Assembly (NCBI GenBank): GCA_964606735.1
Contig: CAZSHI010000009.1
Span: 1-64,000 of the forward strand
Reading direction: 5' to 3'
Source of the DNA: UBA5109 sp964606735
GTDB taxonomy: Bacteria > Pseudomonadota > Gammaproteobacteria > Pseudomonadales > Pseudohongiellaceae
DNA length: 64,000 nucleotides
The position numbers and the translations under genes are program-made. A model generated the notes under the pieces. It saw only the letters and a list, made by a program, of their open reading frames with translations, ran no database searches and was not told where the DNA came from. Positions 7,975 through 17,453 of the stretch are shown in pieces; within the stretch, counting starts at the first letter, position 1; every line of letters starts with the position of its first letter.

Positions 7975-9273
7975 TCAGCGCAAAATCTTTTTATGCGTCT
8001 CACTGTTGCGCTGAAAAAAGCAGGCGCTTGTAAACCCGATCAGGCTGAAGCTAAAAATCACCATAAACACATGCTGATGCCCCAGAGCTCCCGGTGAACT
8101 GTCAATCAGGTAACCCATCAGGGGGCCCATAAAAATATCCGGAGTGAAGCCGATAAAAGACACCAACCCGACCGCGCTGCCCGTCACCGAAAGCGGTATT
8201 TTTGCCTCCGCCATGACGGCAAAATACACCCCCCGCAGCGCGTAGATAGCTGCCGAGGTACCGGCAATGGTTATGAGCAGCATCCAGCCCATGCCCGGCT
8301 GCAGAAAACCACTGGCAATCATTGCTGAACCCAACATGACCAGTGCAAAGCTGCATTGCAGAATCAAGCGGCCATTGAATTTATCAGCCAGCAAACCTGC
8401 ACACACAGCCGCTATCGGTCGCATCCAGAAAGACAAGGTCCCCAAACGCACAGCCTCGACATCGTTATAGCCAAAAGCGTCTCTGGCATAGAGTGAAAAG
8501 TCATCGGTACTTTTATAGGCCACATAGGCACAAAGAATGATAAGGGCCTGCATCCAGACAGCCGGCATGGTGATGACCCGTTTAACGCCGCTCAGACTGA
8601 CAGCTGGAGCAGTGGGCTGTGCAAGCTCTGTGGATACCGGTATAAACAGCCAGACCAGGATGGCGGAAAAAACTCCCATGCCAGAGAAAATCAGGATGAT
8701 TGTGCTTAAAGCGGCTGCACGCTCTTGCAGATCAGCCGTTTCGACCTGTTCAGGCAGTAGGCTGGCGAAGATCAGCACCGAGAAGGATGATAAGAGGGCC
8801 GCAAACAGTCCTCTGCCTCCATCGAGCAGACCAAATGCCTGCCCCTGACTGTCTGTACCCAGTTCCCGGGTGGTTTTAATCAGTGCAGCCCAGAACAGGA
8901 AAATGGTACTCAGGCCCCAGAGTGCATAGAGCATGGTCAGGACTGGCAGGGATGGAATCCCGGCCAGCAGCAGCCCTGCCAGGGAGGTCAGCAGAAGTGC
9001 ACTGACCAGCAGACCTCGGGCCTGAAAGCGGTCAGCCAGCGGGCCACCAGCAAAATAGGAAACCATGGCAACCATGCCATACAGCGAAAAAGCCGTTCCC
9101 AACTGCAAGTTGCTGATACCGAAAACATCCAGAAATACCGGTCGAAAGATTCTCGACAACACAAAGGGCAGCAGAAAAATGGCTTCGCCCGCAATGACCA
9201 GTGCCAGCAAAGCCAGATAACGCGAGATATTGAGCTGATGAATTCTGGGGATACGCTTGCTCCTCAAAACCAA
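7975..9273 (-). CDS. MFS transporter
   Basis: This 432-residue inner-membrane protein has about 12 hydrophobic segments. The loop between helices 2 and 3 reads 'GGPLADRFQARGLL', the MFS motif A, and a central hydrophilic stretch lies near residue 210. Substrate is unknown. The only upstream start in frame is TTG 9273; no early ATG exists, so the exact start is uncertain. The gene diverges from the amidohydrolase at 9398 across a 124-base gap and converges on the ergothioneine operon with only four bases between stops. No terminator hairpin is visible there. Confidence 0.82.
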   Translation of the reverse strand: MVLRSKRIPRIHQLNISRYLALLALVIAGEAIFLLPFVLSRIFRPVFLDVFGISNLQLGTAFSLYGMVAMVSYFAGGPLADRFQARGLLVSALLLTSLAGLLLAGIPSLPVLTMLYALWGLSTIFLFWAALIKTTRELGTDSQGQAFGLLDGGRGLFAALLSSFSVLIFASLLPEQVETADLQERAAALSTIILIFSGMGVFSAILVWLFIPVSTELAQPTAPAVSLSGVKRVITMPAVWMQALIILCAYVAYKSTDDFSLYARDAFGYNDVEAVRLGTLSFWMRPIAAVCAGLLADKFNGRLILQCSFALVMLGSAMIASGFLQPGMGWMLLITIAGTSAAIYALRGVYFAVMAEAKIPLSVTGSAVGLVSFIGFTPDIFMGPLMGYLIDSSPGALGHQHVFMVIFSFSLIGFTSACFFQRNSETHKKILR

Positions 9274-9397
9274 GTCTTTTAGTACTATTGCTTATTCAGT
9301 CGCAGAGTAAAAAGCTATACACTCTGCACATTGAGGCTACTTTACTTAATCAAGCTGACGGCATTGCAGCCCTGTAAAAACACCAAAGGAGAATGTC

Positions 9398-10687
9398 ATG
9401 TTTCCATTTTTCCAGAGCACCCAATACAGACTGAGCGCCAGCATTCTGCTGCCGCTACTCCTGATTAGCGCCTGCTCGAATGATGAACCGGCTGTACTGT
9501 CAGAAGATAACACAAGTACCACAGAAACATCCGGCGCGGTCGTTTACGAAGGCGCACGCCTGATCATCGGAGACGGCAGCCCTGCCATCGAAAATGGCAT
9601 TTTTGTCGTGGAAGAAGGCGTTTTCCAGCTGGTTGGCCCAGCAGCAAGTGTCAGTCTGCCAGCCGATGCCAGACGGGTGGATCTAAGCGGCATGACGGTG
9701 ATGCCTGCCATCATCGATACCCACACCCATCTGAACATTGAGCGTGCTGCACTGCTGGAAGACCTGCGCTTGCGAACCGTCTACGGGGTCAGCGCTGCCC
9801 TCAGCATGGGGCGAGATTTCGGTGAAACGCCCTTTCAGATACAGCAGCAGAACATGCCCGGAACGGCTCGCTATTTTACTGCAGGACGCGGCATTACCTC
9901 ACCGGAGCCAGGGCGCAGTGAAGATCCACACTGGGTCAGCAGCGAGGAAGAAGCCCGGGCAGCCGTTCGCGAAGAAGCGGCACTGGGTGTTGATATCATC
10001 AAAATCTGGGTAGACGACCGCGACGGCCAGTATGAAAAACTATCCGAAGCGCTTTACAACGCGGTCATTGATGAAGCCTGGGACCAGAACCTGAGGGTCA
10101 CTGCCCACATCTACAACCTTGAGGATGCCAAAGGACTGCTGCGTGCCGGTGTCAGTTCCTTTGCTCACGGCGTGCGTGACCTGCCCGTTGATGAGGAATT
10201 TATTCGCATGATGAAGGCCCGCCCTTATGTGGTACTGGTCCCTAACATGAATGAGCGCGGCGTCATCAATGATTTAAGCTGGCTGGCCGGCACCATGCCG
10301 GACAGTGAATTACAGGCATTGCAGGCAGCTCAACGTGAGGATGCACAGGCCCAGGCGGCTTATGCGCTGCAGGCTGCCAATCTGGCGGTACTTAATGAGG
10401 CCGGCGTTACCATTGCACTTGGCACCGACGGGAATACCCCCTGGGGACCGCATCTTGAAATGGAAGACATGGTGCTGGCCGGCATGAGTCCAATGCAAGT
10501 CATCAGCGCGGCCACTGCCAATGCTGCGGACTTCTTGGAACTTGATAACATGGGCAGTATCATGGCGGGCAAGAAAGCAGATTTCATCGTGCTGGACGCG
10601 AATCCGCTGGATGACATTACCAATACCCGGCGAATCAGGGAAGTCTACATTGACGGCCTGCTGATTGAGCGCGGGGCTGTTGACTGA
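9398..10687 (+). CDS. Secreted amidohydrolase lipoprotein
   Basis: The 429-residue protein has a lipoprotein signal (LLISAC at residues 21-26, lipobox Cys 26), so it is probably anchored in a membrane facing the periplasm. The body is an amidohydrolase-superfamily metal-dependent hydrolase. Metal ligands are visible: HxH in 'IDTHTHLN' near residue 108, 'TAHIYN' near 236, 'AHGVRD' near 257 and Asp in 'GTDGNTPWG' near 342. The C-terminal 'GSIMAGKKADFIVLDANP' closes the beta-sandwich, as in imidazolonepropionase/prolidase-like members. Substrate is not predictable. The PQQ sugar-dehydrogenase-like gene follows after 58 bases and is probably co-transcribed. AAAGGAGAA precedes the ATG. Confidence 0.87.
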   Translation: MFPFFQSTQYRLSASILLPLLLISACSNDEPAVLSEDNTSTTETSGAVVYEGARLIIGDGSPAIENGIFVVEEGVFQLVGPAASVSLPADARRVDLSGMTVMPAIIDTHTHLNIERAALLEDLRLRTVYGVSAALSMGRDFGETPFQIQQQNMPGTARYFTAGRGITSPEPGRSEDPHWVSSEEEARAAVREEAALGVDIIKIWVDDRDGQYEKLSEALYNAVIDEAWDQNLRVTAHIYNLEDAKGLLRAGVSSFAHGVRDLPVDEEFIRMMKARPYVVLVPNMNERGVINDLSWLAGTMPDSELQALQAAQREDAQAQAAYALQAANLAVLNEAGVTIALGTDGNTPWGPHLEMEDMVLAGMSPMQVISAATANAADFLELDNMGSIMAGKKADFIVLDANPLDDITNTRRIREVYIDGLLIERGAVD

Positions 10688-10745
10688 TACCGGCACCCAA
10701 TGGGCTGCCACAGGAAAGCAAATAAGCAAAAACTGGAGGAAACAC

Positions 10746-11906
10746 ATGTTACGAAACATTTTCACACTGCTTAGCGGGCTGTCTTTGCTCTTGGCAGGCA
10801 CCTTATCCGCCTTTGCACAAAATGACCGCTACTTTGCCACGCATTATGCCTATCAGACCGTCAGCGTGGCCGAAGGGCTGGTTCAGCCCTGGTCCATGAG
10901 CTGGCTGCCCAACGGCGACATGCTGATTACTGAAAAACCCGGCAGATTGCGCATCGTACGTGAGGGTCAACTGCTGTCGAACGCCGTGCCCGGTGTTCCT
11001 GAAGTCTTCTATGAAGGTCAGGGCGGACTGTTTGATGTGCTACCTCATCCGGACTTTGCCAATAACCAGCTGCTCTATCTGAGTTTTGCCAAACAGACTG
11101 CAGACGGTTCAACCACTGCCATTGTGCGTGGACGCCTGAACAATGACCGCTTAAGCAATGTCGAGGAAATTTTTGCCGCTAATTCAGTCGGTAGAGGCCA
11201 TTATGGTGGCCGCATGGTCTTTGATGAGGAAGGCTATCTGTATTTGAGCCTGGGCGATCGGCAGGCACCCCCTGAAGGTGATCTGAGTGCACATCCAGCA
11301 CAGGATACCAGCAACCATCACGGCGTGATGGTGCGCCTGAATGATGACGGTTCGGTTCCTGCAGACAATCCCTTTGTGGGGCGTTCAGGTGTTGAACCGG
11401 CCATCTGGAGCTACGGACACCGAAGCCCACAGGGTCTGGCTATCCACCCTGAAACCGGTGATATCTGGGAAACCGAGCATGGCCCACAGGGCGGGGATGA
11501 GCTCAACCGTATCGTCGGCGGCAACAACTATGGCTGGCCGGTGATTGGCCGTGGCGTCAACTACGGACCGGGCGTACCTATCCACGAAACCCTGATGCAA
11601 GTCGGCATGGAGCAACCCCTGCATTTCTGGGTGCCTTCAATTGCCACCTCTGGGCTGATGGTCTACACCGGCGATAAATTCCCGGAATGGTATGGCGATA
11701 TCTTTGCCGGCGGACTGGCGGGTCAGCAGCTTGCCCATATCATGATGCAGGATGACTACCGCACCGTTGAACGCGAAGAAACCCTGCTCTATGGCATTGG
11801 CCGCATCCGTGATGTGCGACAGGGCCCTGATGGCTACATCTATGTTGCTGTTGAAGATGCCAATGGCGCACCGACTTCAGTCATCCGTCTCGAACCAGTG
11901 ATGTAA
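10746..11906 (+). CDS. PQQ-dependent sugar dehydrogenase (aldose/sorbosone type)
   Basis: A secreted 386-residue protein (signal peptide to about residue 23, SAFAQ) of the glucose/sorbosone dehydrogenase family, a soluble six-bladed propeller that binds PQQ and calcium. Diagnostic segments are 'PWSMSWLPNGDMLITEKPGRL', 'GHYGGRMVFD', 'YGHRSPQGLA' and 'TEHGPQGGDELN', the same as in E. coli YliI/Asd-type enzymes. It should oxidise free aldoses in the periplasm. ATG 10746 has a strong GGAGGA five bases upstream, so an upstream reading from 10665 is rejected. It ends at a strong bidirectional terminator. Confidence 0.9.
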   Translation: MLRNIFTLLSGLSLLLAGTLSAFAQNDRYFATHYAYQTVSVAEGLVQPWSMSWLPNGDMLITEKPGRLRIVREGQLLSNAVPGVPEVFYEGQGGLFDVLPHPDFANNQLLYLSFAKQTADGSTTAIVRGRLNNDRLSNVEEIFAANSVGRGHYGGRMVFDEEGYLYLSLGDRQAPPEGDLSAHPAQDTSNHHGVMVRLNDDGSVPADNPFVGRSGVEPAIWSYGHRSPQGLAIHPETGDIWETEHGPQGGDELNRIVGGNNYGWPVIGRGVNYGPGVPIHETLMQVGMEQPLHFWVPSIATSGLMVYTGDKFPEWYGDIFAGGLAGQQLAHIMMQDDYRTVEREETLLYGIGRIRDVRQGPDGYIYVAVEDANGAPTSVIRLEPVM

Positions 11907-11923
11907 GACAGCATGCCTGTATA

Positions 11924-11954
11924 AAAACCCGGTCATTTGACCGGGTTTTTTTTT
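11924..11954. terminator. Bidirectional rho-independent terminator
   Basis: Hairpin AAAACCCGGTCA / TGACCGGGTTTT with a TT loop and long A and T runs. It ends the sugar dehydrogenase gene and, on the other strand, the acylphosphatase gene. Confidence 0.88.
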
Positions 11955-12016
11955 GCCGGGAAGCCAGGCCCTGAAGGATTTCAAGTGGCACGCAAAGTGA
12001 GAACGGCTTTTGGCGC

Positions 12017-12307
12017 TCAGCGGATACTGAAATCCTGAAAATACTGTAGTTCTCCCCTGCTGCTCTGAAGCTCATCCACCCGCGGCAATTGCAGCCCCTC
12101 ATGCAGCCAGGCAAGAAAAGCCTGCAGAATCTCGGGCTCGGCTTCAGCAGCAATACGTACCGAGCCATCAGCATGGTTCATGACCCAGCCCTGCACCCCC
12201 AGTGATCTGGCTTGCTCCTGAGTCGAGGCCCGAAAAAACACACCCTGCACCTTGCCCCTGACACGAATATACAGATGTTCCCTTGTGCCCTTGCTGTGCT
12301 TATTCAT
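12017..12307 (-). CDS. acyP: Acylphosphatase
   Basis: A 96-residue cytosolic enzyme that hydrolyses acyl phosphates. The catalytic signature 'VRGKVQGVFFRAST' (residues 16-29) carries the phosphate-binding Arg 26 (FFR), and 'GWVMNHADGSV' (40-50) holds the catalytic Asn 44; both match the family, whose usual length is 90-100. The start is the ATG at 12307, lying inside the end of the ROK kinase gene (8-base overlap), so the two are translationally coupled. Confidence 0.93.
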   Translation of the reverse strand: MNKHSKGTREHLYIRVRGKVQGVFFRASTQEQARSLGVQGWVMNHADGSVRIAAEAEPEILQAFLAWLHEGLQLPRVDELQSSRGELQYFQDFSIR

Positions 12308-13193
12308 GCCATAACCAGGCGGCACCCAGCGCGCCCGCTGAATCCCCACCGTGAGGTGGTAGCAGCCGGGTTGCCACTGATTCTGAAAAAATATACTTGC
12401 CCCAGATTTCTGGGACCTCCTGATAGATGCGGCTGACCTGTGAGAGTCCACCACCCAGCACAATGCACTCTGGATCAAACACATTAATGATGGCCGACAA
12501 CGCACGCGCGAGCTGATCCAGATAGGCATCCACACAGGACATCGCTGTAGTATCCCCCTGTTCAGACAGGGTAAGCACTTCTTTGGCGGATAGCCGTTTA
12601 CCACTTTGCAGGGCGTAGCTGTAACTGAGGCCAGAACCCGAGATATAGGTTTCATTACAGTGCAGCTGTCCACAAAAGCAGACCCTTTGCTCCTGTAATT
12701 CCTGCTGCTTCATCCAGGCAAGCGGGTTATGACCCCATTCGCCACCGATACCATTGAGCCCAGCGATGATTTTTTTATCAATGATCAAACCACCCCCGCA
12801 ACCGGTACCGAGTATGGCGCCGAATACCGTATTGAACTCTCTGCCCGCACCACAGACCGCCTCTGCCAGTGCAAAGCAGTTGGCATCATTGCTGAAGCGA
12901 ATTTCCCGACCGCTCAGCTTCTCCAGTTCAGACTGCAGGGCAATGCCATTGAGTTCAGTGGTGTTTGAATTGCGAATAAAACCCTGGCGGTTCAGCGAAC
13001 CCGGACCGCAGATGCCGACTGTACATGAGTCATCCACTGCTGCTTCCAATGTAAGAATCAGGGCATGAATGGCCTGCAGAATCTGCTGAGCGCTGCCACG
13101 CGGCGTCTCGATACGTTCCCTGACAAGCACCTGCCCATCATTGAGCACGATACCTGCGATTTTGGTACCACCAAGATCAATTCCTATTTGCAT
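12300..13193 (-). CDS. ROK family sugar kinase
   Basis: A 297-residue kinase of the ROK family, probably fructokinase or glucokinase. The N-terminal phosphate loop 'IGIDLGGTKIAG' is at residues 3-14, 'GICGPGSLN' near 76 and 'GTGCGGGLII' near 132. The ROK zinc motif reads 'CFCGQLHCNETY' near residue 170, matching CxCGxxxCxE. The protein starts at ATG 13193, directly before the phosphate loop; a longer reading to 13265 adds 24 residues without homology. It phosphorylates a cytosolic hexose, and the sugar is not determined by sequence. Downstream acyP overlaps it. Confidence 0.9.
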   Translation of the reverse strand: MQIGIDLGGTKIAGIVLNDGQVLVRERIETPRGSAQQILQAIHALILTLEAAVDDSCTVGICGPGSLNRQGFIRNSNTTELNGIALQSELEKLSGREIRFSNDANCFALAEAVCGAGREFNTVFGAILGTGCGGGLIIDKKIIAGLNGIGGEWGHNPLAWMKQQELQEQRVCFCGQLHCNETYISGSGLSYSYALQSGKRLSAKEVLTLSEQGDTTAMSCVDAYLDQLARALSAIINVFDPECIVLGGGLSQVSRIYQEVPEIWGKYIFSESVATRLLPPHGGDSAGALGAAWLWHE

Positions 13194-13291
13194 CAGTGTT
13201 ATTGCCAGATCAGACCATTTGCCGGGTTTTATTGTAAGACTTAGCAAGCGCCAGGTTAATGGCAAAGATCTTTGCTGACCCAGGCAGGGAA

Positions 13292-13696
13292 CTACAGAGC
13301 ATATTTAAGCAAACGGAAACGTACGCGTCGTCGCTCTTCACTATTTTCCAGACGATAAATTTTCTCAATCAAACCGGAGACAGCCCGGTGATCATGGGCA
13401 GTGACAAAATCCACCCCGGCCCTGATCTGATTATTGGTTGAGGAAACCTCAACCCTATTGGCAAAGACCAGACCATGCAGGTTACGCCTGAGTATCAGCA
13501 GATAACTTTCATTGCGACCGAGGTCAAGCAGCACTGCCCGGGGATCTAGCACTTCTATGCCCTGCACCCGGGTTTTTCTGAATTCAGATACCTGCTCCAG
13601 CTCATTGAAGCTGTATTTGTCCGTCTCCTCCTGAGCGAAGGCCAGACCCTGAACAAACAGGCTTGTGAGCAGAACCACTTGCAGTACCTTTTTCAT
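13292..13696 (-). CDS. Small secreted hypothetical protein (possibly DUF6491-like)
   Basis: A 134-residue protein with a signal peptide (residues 1-20, QGLAFA). The mature part contains 'VLDPRAVLLDLGRNESYLLIL' type sequence followed by 'FVTAHDHRAVSGLIEKIYRLE' and a basic tail. The order resembles the DUF6491 family of small periplasmic proteins, but I am not sure of this. ATG 13696 has a 'GGAGAC' ribosome site; the longer frame to 13765 is not used. It is separated from the ROK gene by 98 bases and from the SDR operon by 125 bases. Function is unknown. Confidence 0.65.
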   Translation of the reverse strand: MKKVLQVVLLTSLFVQGLAFAQEETDKYSFNELEQVSEFRKTRVQGIEVLDPRAVLLDLGRNESYLLILRRNLHGLVFANRVEVSSTNNQIRAGVDFVTAHDHRAVSGLIEKIYRLENSEERRRVRFRLLKYAL

Positions 13697-13821
13697 CACA
13701 GTCTCCTTGGAGTCTTGAGAATGAAGTAATGATCTTGATGATACGAAGCCTATCAAGGTTCTCATTAATCAGGCCTGAACAGCAGACACAGGATAGCGGG
13801 CTTTACTGAAAACAGCCACTG

Positions 13822-14571
13822 CTAGGCCAGATAAGCACCACCATTAATATGGATGGTCTGCCCTGTGATGTAACGTGCCTGCTTACTGCAAAGGTAGGCG
13901 ACGGCCTGGGCTACTTCCTCAGGCTCTCCCCGACGTTCCACCAAGGTTGTCCGGCTGGCATGATGATGGGGGCTTTGTCCTGTCTGACGCGTCGTATTGA
14001 TCAGCCCTGGCGCGATGCAATTCACCATGATGCCCTGCGGGGAAAGTTCGTGCGCCAGCGCCTTGGTCAGGCCGACCAGCCCGGACTTGGCTGCAATGAC
14101 ATGGGCACGATGTTTGGCGCCAGTATGCGCAGTCAGGCCACCAATATTGACGATGCTTGCCTGCTCACTCTTGAGCAAAAGCGGCAAGGCTGCCTGTGAC
14201 AGCAAAAACGGAGCATCCAGGCCCAATGCCATGACTTCCCGCCACTGCTTGTAGCTCAGATCAGCAAAGGGCGTTTCGGGCCGCAGTGCAGCATTGTTGA
14301 CCAGAATATCCAGCTTTCCATACTGTGCGGAAACTTGCTCGATGAGAGAAGAAGCCGTTGCGATTTCTGTCAGATCACCCAGGAGTGCCAGGGCGGCTCT
14401 TCCCTTTGCTGCCAGCTGCTGCCTGGTTTCTTCGAGACCCTCGCGGTCAGTGCCAGTATGGATCACCAGGTCGCAGCCCTGATCTGCCAGGGCCAGCGCT
14501 ATTGCCCGTCCGATATTTTTCGAAGCACCGGTTACCAGCGCTACTCGCTTGCTCTGCACTTCCTGACTCAT
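13822..14571 (-). CDS. SDR-family protein lacking the catalytic Ser-Tyr pair
   Basis: The 249-residue protein has a full classical SDR fold: cofactor loop 'TGASKNIG' (14-21), 'NNAA' (92-95) and the C-terminal 'ITGQTIHINGG'. At the active site the usual YxxxK reads 'VIAAK' (158-162), so Tyr is replaced by Val while Lys 162 remains. The usual Ser of the 'NISS' strand is Gly ('VNIGG', 141-145). Some SDR subfamilies of sugar-acid pathways share this 'HVIxAK' form, so the gene may be active by another mechanism or bind cofactor only. Its ATG overlaps the stop of the MmgE/PrpD gene (TAATG), making it the last gene of the seven-gene carboxylate operon. Confidence 0.82.
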   Translation of the reverse strand: MSQEVQSKRVALVTGASKNIGRAIALALADQGCDLVIHTGTDREGLEETRQQLAAKGRAALALLGDLTEIATASSLIEQVSAQYGKLDILVNNAALRPETPFADLSYKQWREVMALGLDAPFLLSQAALPLLLKSEQASIVNIGGLTAHTGAKHRAHVIAAKSGLVGLTKALAHELSPQGIMVNCIAPGLINTTRQTGQSPHHHASRTTLVERRGEPEEVAQAVAYLCSKQARYITGQTIHINGGAYLA

Positions 14572-15935
14572 TAATCATCCGCCATGAATTTTATCAGGGC
14601 AAAATCACCCTGCATACTACCCAATTGTCTGCAATGCTCCAGCAGGAGATCCGCATTATCATAATTCCCATAGCGGCAATTGGCGTGAAATTTTTCTTCA
14701 ATTTCCGCTTGTGACAGCGGTGCATCACGGCCACCTCGCATAAAACCCTGATGCATCTCACGCGAAGTGCCGTCCCTGAAATTAAGCCTGACATGACCGG
14801 TGAACGCGGCGGGATAAGGATTGTTTTCATCAATCTCGTAAGTGACTTTGGCGGCTATTGCCAGCAGTTCTGTATCGACAATCGCTGACTCGTCATAATC
14901 CGAGAGCTCTGCATGTCCCCGCACCAGACCCAGCGCAACCCCGAAAGGTACCGAGAATTTTGCTGCATAGGGTGTCGGCGGATTCTGTTTGAGTCTAAGG
15001 GGTTCCCAGAGCCTGTGCACGTAGCCTTCCGCCGTTTCGCAAACAATGGACTCAATTGCATTTAGATCGATGCCCTGCTCACGCAAGCGCCTGGCACAAT
15101 CGATATAGGGCTGCCCCATCGTGCCGCAGGGATAGGGTTTGAATGAAATGGTATCGCTGACAAACTCCTCGCCAAGTCGGTCAAAAAGACGGTCGACCCG
15201 GGCTTCAATGGAGGAAGCAAAGACCTTGAAGACACCATGTTCACCCTCAAAAACACATTGTGGTCCAACAAATCCAGCTTTGGCCATGGCATAGGCACGC
15301 AGACCTGATTGCGCCGCCCAACCTGGATGCATGCGCTTGGTCCAACTGCCGTCACCCAGGTATTCGATGATGCCAGAGGCCATGCTGCCAGCAATGCCCA
15401 GTGCATTGGCCAGCACCCTGGCATCGGCCCGGCAGGACACGCCAATGCCGAAGGCTGCAGCAAAGGAGCCCAGTACCGCTGTTGGGTGAAATCCGGATTT
15501 ATGAATGGCTTTGGGCAGGGTAAGCGCCAGACGGCAAAGCAGCTCATTACCGGCAATCAGCCCACGCATAAAATCCTCACCCGTGAGAGCATAGCGTTCA
15601 GCCGCTGCCAGCATGGCCGGCACCATGACGACTCCTGCATGCACCGGGCCTCCTTCGAAGGTGTCATCGTAATCCTCCCCATGGGCGGCCGTTCCGTTTA
15701 CCAGCGCAGCACTGCTGGCAGAACAGCGCAGGCCATGACCGATCAGCGTAAAGTCTCCCGGCTCGGCAGCCTCTATTACTGCCTTGACGTAGTCCTTCTG
15801 CCGTGCCGCCATACACAGACCGACAATATCAATCAGAATGTCACGATTTTTTTCCAGACTGGTAGCCGAAAAACCTCGATTGCCCAGACTTTCTCCCCAG
15901 TGCCCCAGTTGTTGTGAAATACTCAGTTCTGTCAC
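14571..15935 (-). CDS. MmgE/PrpD family protein (copy 1)
   Basis: A 454-residue member of the MmgE/PrpD family, which includes 2-methylcitrate dehydratase and cis-aconitate decarboxylase. Seen are 'SSAALVNGTAAHGEDYDD' (about residues 73-90), 'GFHPTAVLGSFAAA' (about 149) and 'KPYPCGTMGQPYID' (about 273), all family hallmarks. The protein is cytosolic with no signal peptide. It follows tctA by 15 bases and overlaps the SDR by one base. The likely substrate is a di- or tricarboxylate brought in by the neighbouring Tct or MatC-type carriers (inference). The second copy in the same operon is clearly different in sequence, so it is not a recent duplication. Confidence 0.88.
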   Translation of the reverse strand: MTELSISQQLGHWGESLGNRGFSATSLEKNRDILIDIVGLCMAARQKDYVKAVIEAAEPGDFTLIGHGLRCSASSAALVNGTAAHGEDYDDTFEGGPVHAGVVMVPAMLAAAERYALTGEDFMRGLIAGNELLCRLALTLPKAIHKSGFHPTAVLGSFAAAFGIGVSCRADARVLANALGIAGSMASGIIEYLGDGSWTKRMHPGWAAQSGLRAYAMAKAGFVGPQCVFEGEHGVFKVFASSIEARVDRLFDRLGEEFVSDTISFKPYPCGTMGQPYIDCARRLREQGIDLNAIESIVCETAEGYVHRLWEPLRLKQNPPTPYAAKFSVPFGVALGLVRGHAELSDYDESAIVDTELLAIAAKVTYEIDENNPYPAAFTGHVRLNFRDGTSREMHQGFMRGGRDAPLSQAEIEEKFHANCRYGNYDNADLLLEHCRQLGSMQGDFALIKFMADD

Positions 15936-15950
15936 TTTGTTTCCTGTCTG

Positions 15951-17447
15951 TCAGTCCACTTTCTTGTTTGTCAGTTTACCCGGTCTTTGCAGCGCCTGGT
16001 GTACTTGCCTGCCCAGTGAAGCAAAAATAAAGATGGCGGCCAGCAATAGAAGAACCATCGAAATACGGTCAGTCATAAAAATACTGTAATCATCGCCTGA
16101 CAACAGCAGGGAACGGCGAAAATTGCTTTCAATCATGAAGCCCAGCACCAGTCCGAGCACGCTTGGCAGAAAGGGAAATTTTAGCAGCCGCATAAAATAG
16201 CCAAGAACTCCCGCCACCAGCATGACAGACAATTCAAACAGGCTGTTATTGATGGAATAGATTCCCGACATGATAAGAGCCAGGATAAAGGCATTCAGGT
16301 AAGGCCGGGGACGGTTCACCAGCCAGATACACAACGGCATGAGTGTAATACCAATCAGCAGCAGGGCAAGCGCTGCAATGAAAATACCGACATACAGATC
16401 CGAAATGACATCACCCGAGCGGGCAAAGAGCATGGGGCCGGGAATCAGTCCATGGATCAGGAAGCCCCCCAGCAAGATGGCAGTTGAATTGGAGCCGGGA
16501 ATACCGAAACTCAAGAGGGGAATCAGTGCCGTTTCAGCAACGGTGTTATTGGCAGTTTCAGGCGCAGCGATACCTTCCGGCGAGCCCTTGCCAAATTCTT
16601 CTTTGTGTTTGGACCAGCGTTTGGCCTCGTTATAGGACATGAAAGACGCGACCGTACCGCCTGCCCCCGGCATCACCCCTTCGAAGCCACCAAACAGGGC
16701 TCCGATAGCCTGCGGCAACAACAGGCGCTTCTTCAATTTATTATCAGGAAACTGGATTCGTGGCGCAGCCTTGACGCGCTTGTCATGCTGCTCCGAGGCC
16801 TGCAGCAGCAACTCACTCATAGCAAAGAGTCCCACCATCACCAGAATCGGCTGAATGCCTGAAATCAGATCCGGCAGACCAAAGGTGAAGCGACTGATCC
16901 CGGACACCGGATCTGTACCGATGGTCGATACCATCAAGCCAAACAGGGCCGCAATCAAGCCTTTGAGCAGTGAGTCCCCGGAAAGGCTGACAATCACACT
17001 CAGCCCCAGCACCCCCAGGGCAAAATAGGCCGGTGGGGTGAAGGCCAGTGCCAGACGCGCCAGGGGACCGCTGAGCAAGACCAGCAGTGTCAGCCCGATC
17101 AGACTACCAATAACGCCGGAATACAGGGATATACCCAGCGCCAGGCCTGCCTTGCCCTGCCGGTTCATTTCATAGCCGTCGATTACAGAGGCCGCCGCCG
17201 CATTGGTTCCGGGTGTTCGAATCAAAATTGCCGGAATGGAGCCGCCATATTCGGCGCCGACATAGGTGGCAGCCAGTAGAATGATGGCAAAGGAAGGTTC
17301 CAGAGCATAGGTAAAAGGTAATAAGAGAGCCATGGTAATGGACGGGGATATACCCGGCATAGCCCCGCCGACAATTCCCCAGGCTACCCCCATGAATGCA
17401 GGAATGATCAGATAAATATTCAGGAACTGTGAGAAAAATTCCAGCAT
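15951..17447 (-). CDS. tctA: Tripartite tricarboxylate transporter large permease TctA
   Basis: A 498-residue polytopic membrane protein with the TctA hallmarks: 'GIVGGAMPGISPSITMALLLPFTY' near residue 25, 'YGGSIPAILIRTPGTNAAAAS' near 67 and the second half 'GVMPGAGGTVASFMSY' near 259. It forms the channel of the sodium- or proton-driven TTT importer with TctB and the TctC binding protein. Six bases separate it from tctB upstream and 15 from the MmgE/PrpD gene downstream. Confidence 0.94.
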   Translation of the reverse strand: MLEFFSQFLNIYLIIPAFMGVAWGIVGGAMPGISPSITMALLLPFTYALEPSFAIILLAATYVGAEYGGSIPAILIRTPGTNAAAASVIDGYEMNRQGKAGLALGISLYSGVIGSLIGLTLLVLLSGPLARLALAFTPPAYFALGVLGLSVIVSLSGDSLLKGLIAALFGLMVSTIGTDPVSGISRFTFGLPDLISGIQPILVMVGLFAMSELLLQASEQHDKRVKAAPRIQFPDNKLKKRLLLPQAIGALFGGFEGVMPGAGGTVASFMSYNEAKRWSKHKEEFGKGSPEGIAAPETANNTVAETALIPLLSFGIPGSNSTAILLGGFLIHGLIPGPMLFARSGDVISDLYVGIFIAALALLLIGITLMPLCIWLVNRPRPYLNAFILALIMSGIYSINNSLFELSVMLVAGVLGYFMRLLKFPFLPSVLGLVLGFMIESNFRRSLLLSGDDYSIFMTDRISMVLLLLAAIFIFASLGRQVHQALQRPGKLTNKKVD

Positions 17448-17453
17448 GAAAAC

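Noticed and set aside
12308..12673. 5' extension of the acylphosphatase frame to 218 codons
   Set aside because: The extra residues lie antisense-free but inside the ROK kinase gene in another frame and have no homology; the ATG at 12307 gives the exact family length.
15309..15917. 202-codon plus-strand frame inside the MmgE/PrpD gene
   Set aside because: No family resemblance; it lies antisense to a confident gene.
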